In this document: positions 1 through 8,313 of the stretch, one piece after another
Layout: every line of letters begins with the position of its first letter
Position numbering within the stretch: position 1 is the stretch's first letter
Source of the DNA: Streptomyces sp. CB00455
GTDB taxonomy: Bacteria; Actinomycetota; Actinomycetes; Streptomycetales; Streptomycetaceae
Direction of reading: 5' to 3'
Length of the DNA stretch: 64,000 nt
NCBI RefSeq assembly: GCF_001905445.1
Contig: NZ_LIVQ01000001.1
Location: 124,001 to 188,000 of the forward strand
The notes under the pieces: model-generated
What the model saw: the letters and a program-made list of their open reading frames with translations, nothing else
Told to the model about the DNA's origin: nothing
The model's database searches: none
Position numbers and translations under genes: made by a program

Positions 1-513
1 GCGGACCAGCGTGTACGTCTGGACTTTGGAGAGGTCCTTCTTCGCGGGCCTGCTGCCCGAGTAGTTATCGCCGCGGCCGGTCAGGATCGCCACGTCCTTG
101 CCGAGGAAGCGCAGGTCGAGGTAGCTCGCCGCCAGCTTGGTGCCCTTGACGAAGTCCTTGAAGAGCGCGCGGTGCCCTTCGGTGATGTCCTCGCGGCCCT
201 GGTAGTGGCTGCCGACGTAGGTGGTGTACGTGGCGTTCTCGGTGAACTGGCGCCCGTAGGCGTCGGCGTCGCCGTTGCCCCATGCCTCGGTGAGGGCGTC
301 GAGGGTCGCGCAGATCGCCTCGCCGTCGGCGCGGTCGGCGCCGGCGGGGATGACCTCGGTGCAGGAATCGGCGCCGGCGTTGCGGATGCCGGAGGTGGAT
401 TCGAGGTAGAGGTAGGCGCCGCCGGCCGCGAGCACCAGCGCAGCGCCGGCGGCGAGGCCGATGCGTTGGACGGTGCGGCGGCGGGGGGTCTTGCTCCGGG
501 CGGGGGTGCTCAT
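1..513 (-). CDS. SnoaL/SgcJ-like NTF2-fold exported protein, partial
   Basis: The gene runs leftwards and its 3' end lies outside the window; 171 codons are visible. The ATG at 511-513 opens a basic N-terminus (MSTPARSKTPRRRTV) followed by a hydrophobic stretch at about residues 17-37 that can serve as a signal or membrane anchor. The rest has the look of a SnoaL/DUF4440 (SgcJ/EcaC) domain: a helix with LDALTEAWGNGDADAYGRQF, then TYTTYVGSHYQGREDI, typical of the NTF2 cone fold. Such proteins are often annotated as hypothetical or as small ketosteroid-isomerase-like enzymes; the substrate cannot be inferred. It is divergent from the MarR gene, and shared palindromes between them suggest MarR control. 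Confidence 0.75.
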   Translation of the reverse strand, partial: MSTPARSKTPRRRTVQRIGLAAGAALVLAAGGAYLYLESTSGIRNAGADSCTEVIPAGADRADGEAICATLDALTEAWGNGDADAYGRQFTENATYTTYVGSHYQGREDITEGHRALFKDFVKGTKLAASYLDLRFLGKDVAILTGRGDNYSGSRPAKKDLSKVQTYTLVR

Positions 514-573
514 GGCTGCCTCTTGCCTTTCAGGTGGGTTGACTACACTCGTGCAGCAACTGCGTCGACACAC

Positions 574-610
574 TATCTGCACATGTGCATTATCTGCATG
601 CATGCAGATA
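574..610. promoter_or_regulatory. Paired palindromic MarR operators
   Basis: Positions 591-610 form a perfect 20-bp palindrome, TATCTGCATGCATGCAGATA. Just upstream, 574-593 is a related imperfect copy with the core TGCACATGTGCA. Both lie in the 120-bp gap between the divergent SnoaL-like and MarR genes, the usual place for an autoregulating MarR dimer. The second copy sits only about 20 bp before the MarR start codon, so occupancy should block that gene directly. Confidence 0.7.
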
Positions 611-633
611 CTTGGCAAGCGAAGGAGACGGTC

Positions 634-1152
634 ATGGCTGATGCCAGGCAGGACGGCCACAGGGCCGGGCAGGGATCCGGCGGGGAACAGGACGCGCGGC
701 GGGCGGTGTTCCGCGAGTACATCGACGCCGTGGGACTTCACGGCACGGCGGGTGCCGAGGCGGCCGGACTGCAGGCTTCCGAGTGGTACGCGCTGAGCCG
801 GATCACCCTTGCGGGCGGCCTGACCCCGGGTGAGCTGGCCACCGCCACCGGCCTGACCTCGGGCGCCACCACCCGACTCATCGACCGGCTGGAGCGCGCA
901 GGGTACGTACGCCGGACGGCCGATCCGACCGATCGGCGCAAGGTGATCGTGGACGCCGTTCCCGGCGCTTTGAGCGCGGTCGAGGGCCTCGTGGGCCCGG
1001 CACGACGCCGTATCGCCGACGTACTCACCCAGTACACGCCCGAGCAGCGCGACCTGCTCTTCGACTACTTCGCGCGTGCGGCACCGGCGTTCCGTGAGGC
1101 TACGGAAGAGATCCGGGCGGCGTCCCGGGCCCGGAGCGAGGCCCCCCGGTAA
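634..1152 (+). CDS. MarR family transcriptional regulator
   Basis: A 172-residue winged-helix regulator. The frame is open further upstream, but the ATG at 634 is preceded by GGAG at 624-627 and follows the palindromic operator, so it is the likely start. The core shows LQASEWYALSRITLAGGLTPGELATATGLTSGATTRLIDRLERAGYVRR, the recognition helix and start of the wing, then DPTDRRKVIVDA, the hallmark MarR wing (D-x-R-D/R-R). The C-terminal helices would form the dimer interface. It probably represses itself and the divergent SnoaL-like gene in response to a small ligand, which is unknown. Confidence 0.9.
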   Translation: MADARQDGHRAGQGSGGEQDARRAVFREYIDAVGLHGTAGAEAAGLQASEWYALSRITLAGGLTPGELATATGLTSGATTRLIDRLERAGYVRRTADPTDRRKVIVDAVPGALSAVEGLVGPARRRIADVLTQYTPEQRDLLFDYFARAAPAFREATEEIRAASRARSEAPR

Positions 1153-1514
1153 TCACCGGGGACTCGCTGCACCAGCGTGCGGATCGCCGACCAGAACAGG
1201 CCGCGGCGAGCGGCTCGCCCAGGGACCGCGCGGGGCCGCCCGGGGAAGCCGGACCGCCACCGCTCCCCCGTTCCCTCACCGGCCGGGGGAAGGGGACGGC
1301 CCGTCCGGCGACAGCGGGCGCTGGGCCTGGGCTCAGCGGCCGGGGCCTGGGCCGGGTCCGGGGCCGGGGCCGGGGCCGACAGATTGACATAAGTGTGGCA
1401 GGCCGGGTTCCCGGCGTTCCCGGTAGGGCGGTTCTCCGGATGGCGACCCCGAAGCGGAATGTGATCGCGGCGCTCGTACCCGGTAGCACGGCTGAGGGGC
1501 GCAGGAGCCGGGAG
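1153..1514. other. Intergenic, GC-rich, no gene seen
   Basis: No convincing coding sequence on either strand. Positions 1360-1377 carry three tandem GGGGCC units inside a longer GGGCC-rich tract. The region separates the MarR gene from the convergent 3' end of the sugar ABC operon. Confidence 0.5.
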
Positions 1515-2537
1515 TCAGTCGGCGGCAGGGCGGCGTCCGCTCATGAGACGTTGCAGCACGATGAACACGAGCAGCAGGGCGCCGATGACGATCCTGGTCC
1601 ACCAGGAGCTCAGCGTGCCCTGGAAGTTGACGACCGTCTGGATCATGCCGAGGACGAAAACGCCGAGGGCGGTGCCCAGGACGAAGCCGGAGCCTCCGGT
1701 CAGCAGCGTGCCGCCGATCACGGTGGCGGCGATCGCATCGAGTTCCATGCCCATGGCGTGGAGGGCGTAGCCGGAGAGCATGTAGAAGGTCAGGAGCAGG
1801 CCGCCGACTGCGGAGCACAGGCCGCTGACGGCGTACACGACGATCTTCGTGGCGCCCACCGGAAGACCCATCAGGCGTGCGGAGGTTTCGTTGCCTCCCA
1901 GCGCGTATACGGTGCGGCCGAAGCGCGTGTGGTGCAGTACGACGAAAGCGATCACGACCACGGCCAGGGCGATGACCACAGGGATCGAGACGAACAGTCC
2001 CCCCGGTCCGTACAAGCGGGTCTGCGCGATACCTGCCGTGGTCGGGTCGCTGATCGTGATGGATTCGGTGCTGATCGTGTAGCAGAGCCCGCGGGCGAGG
2101 AACATGCCGGCCAGGGTGACGATGAACGGCTGGATCTCGAACGTGTGGATGATCCAGCCCATGAGTGCCCCGCTCGCGGCGCCGACCAGCACGACCAGCG
2201 GGACCACGGCGGCCAGGGGCCAGTGGTGCGACTCGACCAGCGAGGCGGTGAGCATGGTCGACAGGGCCACCATGGAGCCGACGGAAAGGTCGATGCCGCC
2301 GGTGAGGATGACGAACGTGGCTCCGACGGCGACGACGAGGAGGAATGCGTTGTCGATCAGCAGGTTCAGTACGACTTGCGCGGAGAGGAAGCCCTCGTAG
2401 CGCACCGATCCGACGCCGAACATCACGACGAGCAGGACGGCCGTGACGATCAGGGGGATGCGGGTGCGGGTGCGCGGGGACACGTTCGCGAAGGGGCGGG
2501 TGAGGTGCGCGGCGGCGCTCGCGATACCGGTACTCAT
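1515..2537 (-). CDS. Sugar ABC transporter permease, YjfF-like
   Basis: 340-residue inner-membrane permease of the RbsC/BPD_transp_2 family. The ATG at 2535-2537 overlaps the stop of the preceding permease as ATGA, so translation is coupled; the longer open frame upstream is a shadow of that gene. Hydrophobic helices alternate with family motifs: VILTGGIDLSVGSMVALSTM (the conserved GIDLSVG loop), ALGGNETSARLMGLPV and VIGGTLLTGGSGFVLGT. It is the last gene of a four-gene operon whose order (binding protein, ATPase, permease, permease) matches E. coli ytfQ-ytfR-ytfT-yjfF, so galactofuranose or a related furanose is the best guess for the substrate. Confidence 0.9.
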   Translation of the reverse strand: MSTGIASAAAHLTRPFANVSPRTRTRIPLIVTAVLLVVMFGVGSVRYEGFLSAQVVLNLLIDNAFLLVVAVGATFVILTGGIDLSVGSMVALSTMLTASLVESHHWPLAAVVPLVVLVGAASGALMGWIIHTFEIQPFIVTLAGMFLARGLCYTISTESITISDPTTAGIAQTRLYGPGGLFVSIPVVIALAVVVIAFVVLHHTRFGRTVYALGGNETSARLMGLPVGATKIVVYAVSGLCSAVGGLLLTFYMLSGYALHAMGMELDAIAATVIGGTLLTGGSGFVLGTALGVFVLGMIQTVVNFQGTLSSWWTRIVIGALLLVFIVLQRLMSGRRPAAD

Positions 2538-3637
2538 GCGCCTGCCTCCTGCTGCTGCGGGACTGCGCCCGCCGTCGTGTGGGATCGGGGAGGGGTTGTC
2601 CGGCGGCGGCGCAGGACCTTGGCCCGGAAGACCGGGGACTGCACGAGGCAGACGACGATGACGACGACGGCCTTGAAGACGAGGGTGGTTTCGGGTGGGA
2701 CCCCCAGGGTGTAGACGGTGGTGGACAGGGTCTGGATGATCAGGGCGCCCAGGACGGTGCCGCCGAGCGAGAAGCGCCCGCCGGTCAGCGCGGTGCCGCC
2801 GACGACGACGGCGAGGATCGCGTCGAGTTCGATCCACAGGCCGGCGTTGTTGCCGTCGGCGCTGGAGACGTTGGAGCTGATCATCAGTCCGGCGAGGGCG
2901 GCGCACAGGGCGCTGAACACGTAGACCAGGGCGAGCAGGCCGCCGGCCCGGATGCCCACCAGCCGGCTGGCGGCGGGGTTGCCGCCGACGGACTCGATCA
3001 GCATGCCGAGCGCGCTGCGCCGGGTGATGAAGGCGGTGAGTGCGACGACCACGGCCGCCAGCAGGACGGCGAACGGGAAGGTCAGCCAGTAGCCTCCGCC
3101 GATCATCTTGTACGGTGCGCTGGTCACCGTGATGATCTGGCCTCCGGTGATCAGCTGGGCGACGCCGCGGCCCGCGACCATGAGGATCAACGTGGCCACG
3201 ATGGGCTGTACCCCCAGGCCGGACACCAGGAAGCCGTTGGCGAGGCCCAGCACGAGGGCGACGCCGAGCGCGAGGGCGGCGGCCGTCAGCATGGTGGCGA
3301 CGCTGCCGGGGTGTGCGGCGCCGGAGATGTGCCCGCAGGCGAGGGCGCCGGCGATGGCGACGGTGGAGCCCACCGAGAGGTCGATGCCACGGGTGGCGAT
3401 GACCAGCGTCATGCCGAGCGCCACCAGGATGAGGGGCGCGCCGAACTGGAGGATGTCGATGGGGCTGCCGTACAGGTGGCCGTCGCGTACGCGGATGGAG
3501 AAGAAGTCGTGGTGGAACGCGAGGTTGCCGAGGAGCAGGGCGAACAGGATGAGCGTGGGCCAGAGCAGGCGGTGGCCGGCCAGCCGTTGACCGATTCCTC
3601 CGACCGCCTTCCTGGGCCTGGCAGGCTGGGGAGTCAT
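2534..3637 (-). CDS. Sugar ABC transporter permease, YtfT-like
   Basis: 367-residue membrane permease of the RbsC family and the first of the two permeases in this operon. The start ATG (3635-3637) overlaps the ATPase stop as ATGA, and its own stop overlaps the next start. Motifs include MTLVIATRGIDLSVGSTVAI, ESVGGNPAASRLVGIRAGG and VVGGTALTGGRFSLGGT. A long soluble loop after the first helix (HDFFSIRVRDGHLYGSPIDI) is characteristic of YtfT-type members. The two permeases probably form a heterodimeric channel served by the double ATPase. Confidence 0.9.
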   Translation of the reverse strand: MTPQPARPRKAVGGIGQRLAGHRLLWPTLILFALLLGNLAFHHDFFSIRVRDGHLYGSPIDILQFGAPLILVALGMTLVIATRGIDLSVGSTVAIAGALACGHISGAAHPGSVATMLTAAALALGVALVLGLANGFLVSGLGVQPIVATLILMVAGRGVAQLITGGQIITVTSAPYKMIGGGYWLTFPFAVLLAAVVVALTAFITRRSALGMLIESVGGNPAASRLVGIRAGGLLALVYVFSALCAALAGLMISSNVSSADGNNAGLWIELDAILAVVVGGTALTGGRFSLGGTVLGALIIQTLSTTVYTLGVPPETTLVFKAVVVIVVCLVQSPVFRAKVLRRRRTTPPRSHTTAGAVPQQQEAGA

Positions 3638-5193
3638 GAGTCCGCTCCGGTGGCGATGGTGGTGAGTATGCGTTCGGGCGTGACGGTGTCGTCGTTCGTG
3701 AGGGTGGCCACCATGCGGTGATCGCGGAGCACGGCGATGTGGTGGCTCAGGCGCAGGACCTCTTCGAGTTCTGCCGAGATGAACAGCACGGCGGTGCCTT
3801 CGCCCGCGAGGCGGGCCACGAGTTTCTGGATCTCCGCCTTGGCCCCGATGTCGATGCCCCGGGTGGGCTCGTCGAGGATCAGCAGCCGGGGCTCGGTCAG
3901 CAGCCAGCGCGCGAGGAGGACCTTTTGCTGGTTGCCTCCGCTGAGGTGGCGTACCTGCGCTTCGGGGTCGGCGGGGCGGATGTCCAGGGCTTCGATCCAG
4001 TGACGGGCCAGTTCGTCCTGCCTGGCGCGGGCGAGCGGCCTGGTCCAGCCGCGGGCGGCCTGCAGAGCGAGGATGATGTTCTCACGGACCGTGAGCTCGC
4101 CCACCAGTCCTTCGGACTTGCGGTTCTCGGAGCAGAACGCGATGCGCCGTGCGATGGCGTGGCGGGGGGTGCGCAGGAGTACCTTTTTGCCCTCGATGCT
4201 CACTTCTCCGGCGTCGGCGCTGTCCGCGCCGAACAGGAGGCGCGCCACCTCGGTGCGGCCGGAACCCAGGAGGCCGGCCAGTCCGATGACCTCGCCGGGA
4301 TGGATGTCGAGGTCGTACGGTTCGATCGAGCCCGCGCGGGTCAGTTGTCGTGCCCGGAGGAACGGCTCGCCGGTCGCCCGTTCGGCCGCCGCCTGGTGGG
4401 CGCGGTCGGACAGCTGGTCGAGGGTGGCCAGTTCTCCGCCGATCATGCGCTGTACCAGCGTCACCGCAGTGAGCTCGCCGATGGGGTACTCGCCTTCCAG
4501 GTGGCCGTTGCGCAGGATGGTGACGCGGTCGCAGAGTTCGAAGACCTGGTCGAGGAAGTGTGTGACGAAGAGGATGGCCACTCCGCGGTCCCGCAGGCGC
4601 CGTACCAGGGTGAAGAGCTGGGCGACCTCCTCCCGGTCCAGGCTGGAGGTGGGTTCGTCCAGCACGAGCACCTTGGCCGAGACGTCCACCGCCCGGACGA
4701 TGGCGACCAGCTGCTGCACCGCCAGGGAGTGCGAACCGAGCAGGCTGGTGACGTCCAGGCCGAGGTCCAGTTCCGTCAGCAGCTGCGCCGCCCGTTGCCG
4801 CATCGCGGACCAGTGGATGAGCCCGAACCTGCGCGGTTCGCGCCCGATGAGGATGTTCTCCGCGACCGAGATGTTCGGGCAGAGGTTGACCTCCTGATAG
4901 ACGGTACTGATGCCGGCCTGCTGCGCCTGGAGGGGATCGGCGAACGTGTGGGGCCGGCCGTCGACGAGGATGGTGCCGCCGTCGGCGGGATGGACACCGG
5001 TGAGCACCTTGATCAAGGTGGACTTCCCGGCGCCGTTCTCCCCCATCAGGGCGTGCACTTCACCGGGGAAGAGTCGCAGGGCGACTCCGTCGAGGGCGCG
5101 CACGCCAGGGAACTGCTTGCGGATGTCCCGGGCTTCCAGGACCGGCCGCGGGCCGTCGGCGTGCGCGGGCCGCGGGGTGGACGGGGCTGCCAT
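3634..5193 (-). CDS. Sugar ABC transporter ATP-binding protein, YtfR-like
   Basis: 519-residue double nucleotide-binding-domain ATPase of the RbsA/MglA/YtfR type. The frame is open to 5274, but ATG 5191-5193 has a GGAGG-rich site just upstream and gives an N-terminus of normal length. Domain 1 has Walker A GENGAGKST, signature LAVQQ (a degenerate LSGGQ, as is usual in this family) and Walker B VLVLDEPTSSLD. Domain 2 has a degenerate Walker A (GLLGSGRTE), an intact signature LSGGNQQK and LLILDEPTRGIDIGAK. It powers import through the two downstream permeases, is cytoplasmic and membrane-associated, and is translationally coupled to them. Confidence 0.93.
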   Translation of the reverse strand: MAAPSTPRPAHADGPRPVLEARDIRKQFPGVRALDGVALRLFPGEVHALMGENGAGKSTLIKVLTGVHPADGGTILVDGRPHTFADPLQAQQAGISTVYQEVNLCPNISVAENILIGREPRRFGLIHWSAMRQRAAQLLTELDLGLDVTSLLGSHSLAVQQLVAIVRAVDVSAKVLVLDEPTSSLDREEVAQLFTLVRRLRDRGVAILFVTHFLDQVFELCDRVTILRNGHLEGEYPIGELTAVTLVQRMIGGELATLDQLSDRAHQAAAERATGEPFLRARQLTRAGSIEPYDLDIHPGEVIGLAGLLGSGRTEVARLLFGADSADAGEVSIEGKKVLLRTPRHAIARRIAFCSENRKSEGLVGELTVRENIILALQAARGWTRPLARARQDELARHWIEALDIRPADPEAQVRHLSGGNQQKVLLARWLLTEPRLLILDEPTRGIDIGAKAEIQKLVARLAGEGTAVLFISAELEEVLRLSHHIAVLRDHRMVATLTNDDTVTPERILTTIATGADS

Positions 5194-5288
5194 CCGCCCT
5201 CCTCTCGTGGGTGGGGTGGTGGAGGGGGCTCCGGGTGGTGCAGGAGGCGCCGGGATCCTGGCCTCCTGCGGCACCGGAACCAGCTGCG

Positions 5289-6290
5289 TCAGTAGTTCCG
5301 GGACGGCAGCGCGGCCGCGGCCTTGTCCTGCGGGAAGACGCCCTCCTGGGTTTCGACACGAGTCGGCACGTTCTCCCCTGCCACGACCTTCTTGGCCAGC
5401 TCCATCAGCTGGTCACCGAGCAGCGGGTTGCACTCCACCACCACGTTGATCTTGCCCTCGGTCATCGCGACGAAGGCGTCCTTGATTCCGTCCACCGAGA
5501 TCACCTTGATGTCCGTACCGGGCTTCTTGCCGGACTCCTCGATGGCCTGGATGGCGCCGAGGGCCATGTCGTCGTTGTGGGCGTAGAGGACGTCGATGTC
5601 CTTTTGGGACTTCAGGAAGGCCTGCATGACCTCCTTGCCCTTGGCGCGCGTGAAGTCACCCGACTGCGAAGCGACGATCTTGAACTTGTCGTCGGCGCGG
5701 ATGACGTCGGCGAAGCCGGCCTTGCGGTCGTTGGCGGGGGCGGAGCCCGTGGTGCCCTGGAGCTCGACGATGGTGACGGGGTTCTTCTCGTTGGCGTACT
5801 CGGCGGTCAGCCACTCGCCCGCGGACTTGCCCTCTTTGACGAAGTCCGAGCCCAGGAAGGTCTTGTAGAGGGAGGTGTCCTTGGTGTCCACCGCGCGGTC
5901 GGTGAGGATGACGGGGATGCCGGCGTCCTTGGCTTCCTTCAGCACCGTGTCCCAGCCCGACTCCACGACCGGCGAGAAGGCGATGACGTCGACCTTCTGC
6001 TGGATGAAGTTGCGGATCGCCTTGATCTGGTTCTCCTGCTTCTGCTGCGCGTCGGAGAACTTGAGGGTGATGCCGGCCTTCTTCGCCGCCTCCTGCACGG
6101 ACTTGGTGTTGGCGGTACGCCAACCGCTTTCCGCGCCGACCTGGGCGAAGCCGAGCGTGATCGTGCCGTCGGAGCCTCCCTTGGCTCCCGAGGAGGAGCC
6201 GGAGGCGGGGCCCTCGGTCGAGCAGGCGCTCAGCGCCGAGGAGGCGAGAAGGGCGGCGGCGGCGAGGACGAGAGCTGCTCTGCGAGCCAT
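5289..6290 (-). CDS. Sugar ABC substrate-binding lipoprotein, YtfQ-like
   Basis: 333-residue periplasmic-binding-protein family 1 lipoprotein. The start ATG (6288-6290) has AAAGGA at 6299-6304. The N-terminus is a lipoprotein signal ending in a lipobox (SALSAC), so the mature protein is anchored outside the membrane by its Cys. Segments such as TLGFAQVGAESGWRTANTK, QQKQENQIKAIRNFIQQ, SQSGDFTRAKGKEVM and YAHNDDMALGAIQAI closely resemble E. coli YtfQ, the galactofuranose-binding protein, as I remember that sequence. First gene of the operon, with a 95-bp gap before the ATPase and two LacI-type operators upstream. Confidence 0.92.
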   Translation of the reverse strand: MARRAALVLAAAALLASSALSACSTEGPASGSSSGAKGGSDGTITLGFAQVGAESGWRTANTKSVQEAAKKAGITLKFSDAQQKQENQIKAIRNFIQQKVDVIAFSPVVESGWDTVLKEAKDAGIPVILTDRAVDTKDTSLYKTFLGSDFVKEGKSAGEWLTAEYANEKNPVTIVELQGTTGSAPANDRKAGFADVIRADDKFKIVASQSGDFTRAKGKEVMQAFLKSQKDIDVLYAHNDDMALGAIQAIEESGKKPGTDIKVISVDGIKDAFVAMTEGKINVVVECNPLLGDQLMELAKKVVAGENVPTRVETQEGVFPQDKAAAALPSRNY

Positions 6291-6445
6291 GTCGGGTGTC
6301 CTTTCAGGATCTGCGGAAGAGGCGCCGCACGGCCGGGACCGGGCTTCGCCACCAGGGGCCCCGGCAACGCCGCGCTGCACTACGGCCGGGGCGGCCGGGG
6401 GTGAGGTCGGCAAAGAGGGGTCCCCTCGGGAAGGGATGCCGTCGC

Positions 6446-6475
6446 ATTGTGAGCGCTAACAAGGCGCGTTCTCAA
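6446..6475 (-). promoter_or_regulatory. Candidate promoter with LacI-type operator O1
   Basis: On the minus strand TTGTTAGCGCTCACAA (6447-6462) is a near-perfect palindrome around AGCGCT, the classic LacI/GalR-family operator form. A possible -35 box TTGAGA lies at 6470-6475 and a weak -10 box CACAAT at 6446-6451, 18 bp apart, so the operator would cover the spacer and -10 region of the sugar-operon promoter. The promoter boxes are inferred; the palindrome is plain in the sequence. Confidence 0.65.
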
Positions 6476-6603
6476 CCCCCTTGCGCGCTTTACTTGTCCA
6501 CTGCCACGCAGGGTGGGCAACGGGGCGGACCGCTCTTCTCGGGTCACCGTCGGCCTCTCACCCGCACAAAGCATCGACCTGGGCCGCATCCGGATGTCTC
6601 CAG

Positions 6604-6623
6604 CACTGTGAGCGCTAACAGTG
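6604..6623. promoter_or_regulatory. LacI-type operator O2
   Basis: CACTGTGAGCGCTAACAGTG is a near-perfect 20-bp palindrome sharing the 14-bp core TGTGAGCGCTAACA with O1. The centres of O1 and O2 are 159 bp apart, close to a whole number of helical turns, which would suit repression by looping. No LacI-family gene lies next to it. Confidence 0.65.
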
Positions 6624-6793
6624 ACGCGGCCAGGCGACTGCATGATCGCAAGGGCCGATCGCGCCCACATCTGACGATCTCGGTCACGGAACGCCTGCCA
6701 GGGGTCGCCTCGGGGCTCCGGACCGGTCCGGATTACGTCGTACGAAGTACGCCACATGCCCGACGGGCGGGCCGGACCGTCGGGCATGATCTG

Positions 6794-6847
6794 GGGGACG
6801 GGGACGGGGACGGGGACGGGGACGGGGACGGGAACGGGAACGGGAGC
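6794..6847. repeat. Hexanucleotide tandem repeat (GGGGAC)n
   Basis: Nine consecutive hexamers: six GGGGAC, two GGGAAC and one GGGAGC. The strand bias of G suggests possible secondary structure. The repeat lies just upstream of a frameshifted small gene. Confidence 0.85.
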
Positions 6848-6899
6848 GGATCAGGCGGCGCGAAAGCGCGCGCTCGCCAGGCACGGGCTGGGGGACGAG

Positions 6900-7209
6900 A
6901 TGGAGTGGGGAACGCTGGTCGCCACGCTGGGCGGTGGTCTGATCGCGATAGGGGGCACTGTGCTGGCCGACCGCCTGCGCACCCACCAGGAACACCGCCG
7001 CGGGCGCCGGCGTCTCGACTCCTGCGTTCCATGACATCTACCACCCCTACCTGGACGCCGTCTGGGCATACCGCGAAGCCGTCCGCGACGAACTGGAAGG
7101 CCGCTCCCTCGCCCCGACCGACTTCGGCTGGTCCGCGTGGGACGGCCGCGAGCGCTGCCCGCACTGCCGAGAACGCGGGGCGATCACCGCCTCCGGAGGA
7201 CAGCGCTGA
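6900..7209 (+). pseudogene. Frameshifted small membrane-anchored protein
   Basis: ATG 6900 follows GGGGGACGAG and opens MEWGTLVATLGGGLIAIGG, an N-terminal helix common in Streptomyces hypothetical proteins, then LADRLRTHQEHRRGRR before a stop at 7032-7034. In the +1 frame from about 7020 protein-like sequence resumes (FHDIYHPYLDAVWAYREAV, then PTDFGWSAWDGRERCPHCRE with a CxxC pair) and ends at 7209. One frameshift near 7010-7025 would join the halves. It is either a decayed gene or a sequencing error; the function is unknown. Confidence 0.5.
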
Positions 7210-7509
7210 CTGCGCCCCGCCACAGGGACGGAGCCGAGGCCAAGGCGCCCCGGCGGATCACATAGAGGCGCGTCGAGCACATACCCTTCGCCGCCAAAAC
7301 CGCTGCCCCGCTGCGCGGTTGGCACGCATCCGGCGTCAGCACCAGCTCAACGGGGCGTGGGCGGCCGGTCCATGACGCGGTCGAGCGGGAGGATGGCCGG
7401 AACCGGGCCGCCCGGGGCAGACATGCGACCGGATCCTCGTGCATGAATCGTAAGAAGGTGTGTGATATCGGCGGCTGCCAGACGTATACGGCGCCGCCGT
7501 TGACGCGGG

Positions 7510-7519
7510 GAAACGTTTC
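7510..7519. promoter_or_regulatory. LacI-family-like palindrome upstream of I36 gene
   Basis: GAAACGTTTC is a perfect 10-bp palindrome (GGAAACGTTTCA in context), a form commonly bound by LacI/CcpA-type repressors. It lies about 105 bp upstream of the secreted inhibitor gene in an otherwise empty interval (7210-7623), where no other gene is seen. Confidence 0.4.
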
Positions 7520-7623
7520 ATTTACCGCCCTTTCTCGCCAAAATCGGGCAGATGTCCCTTTCGTCTTACCGTTCCCGGCCGCGCGGAGGACGATGGGAGC
7601 ATCGGCGTGGCAAGGAGGAACGG

Positions 7624-7968
7624 ATGAGGACACCGCACCTACGCACCCTGCTGGTGTGCGGGGCAGCAGTCATGACGGTACTGAGCACCACGACGCCGGC
7701 CGTGGCGCTCCCGACGTGTCCCGGCAACGCGATCTGCCTGTGGCGGTTCCAGGACGGGACCGGAGAGGTGTACATCTGGCGGGGCGGTTACGTGGACCTG
7801 CCCAGCAGGTTCGTCGATCACGTCTATTCCTTCCGGGCCAACAGGACCGGCGCGTTCATCGACTGGGCCAAGGGCAAGGAGTGCCACGCGGTCCGCAAGG
7901 GCGACTACGCCAGCAACTACGGGGCGCGCTTCGGGTCCAAGATGGACGCGGTCGGTGACACTTGCTGA
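7624..7968 (+). CDS. Peptidase inhibitor family I36 protein, secreted
   Basis: 114-residue small exported protein. AAGGAGG lies a few bases before ATG 7624. Residues 1-28 form a signal peptide with a cleavage site near AVA-L. The mature part begins LPTCPGNAICLWRFQDGTGE, with CLW and a later DHVYSFRANRTGAFIDW, a pattern shared by the Streptomyces I36 inhibitors such as SMI (metalloproteinase inhibitor) and by the beta/gamma-crystallin-like fold. Four cysteines could form two disulfides. Its likely role is inhibition of extracellular proteases or another wall or secretome function; the target is not shown by the sequence. Confidence 0.75.
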   Translation: MRTPHLRTLLVCGAAVMTVLSTTTPAVALPTCPGNAICLWRFQDGTGEVYIWRGGYVDLPSRFVDHVYSFRANRTGAFIDWAKGKECHAVRKGDYASNYGARFGSKMDAVGDTC

Positions 7969-8313
7969 ATTCTGCCGCATCCTGCAGCCGCCGGCTTGGG
8001 ACGGCTCCGCGGACGGTGTCACGGACCGCGGGGTGAGTGATCAGTGTGGCGCTGCGGCAGGGCGGCGGGAGTCCGGCCGGCGCCGTACCGAGTCGGTGAC
8101 CGTTCGCGGCGCCGGCGGCCGAGCGCGGGGCGAGGGTGAGATCTCTGGGCCGCCAACGCCCGTCACCCCGGCGTCCTGGCCGGCCAACGTTGCGAACGCC
8201 CCGGATCCGCAGCGAGAAGGGTTATCCGTTGAGGCGGTCGCCCGCTCGTAAACGCGACAGCGGCCTGACCGTGGACGGCTGAATGCTCGTACCCGCAGCC
8301 ATAGCATCACCTG
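7969..8313. other. Intergenic, no gene seen
   Basis: No credible coding frame with a ribosome site. CCGCGG occurs twice around 8010-8035 and could form a weak hairpin after the inhibitor gene, without a T-run. Confidence 0.4.

Noticed and set aside
1360..1377. GGGGCC repeat considered as a regulatory quadruplex
   Set aside because: Only three units in a generally GC-rich tract, with no gene close enough to assign a role.
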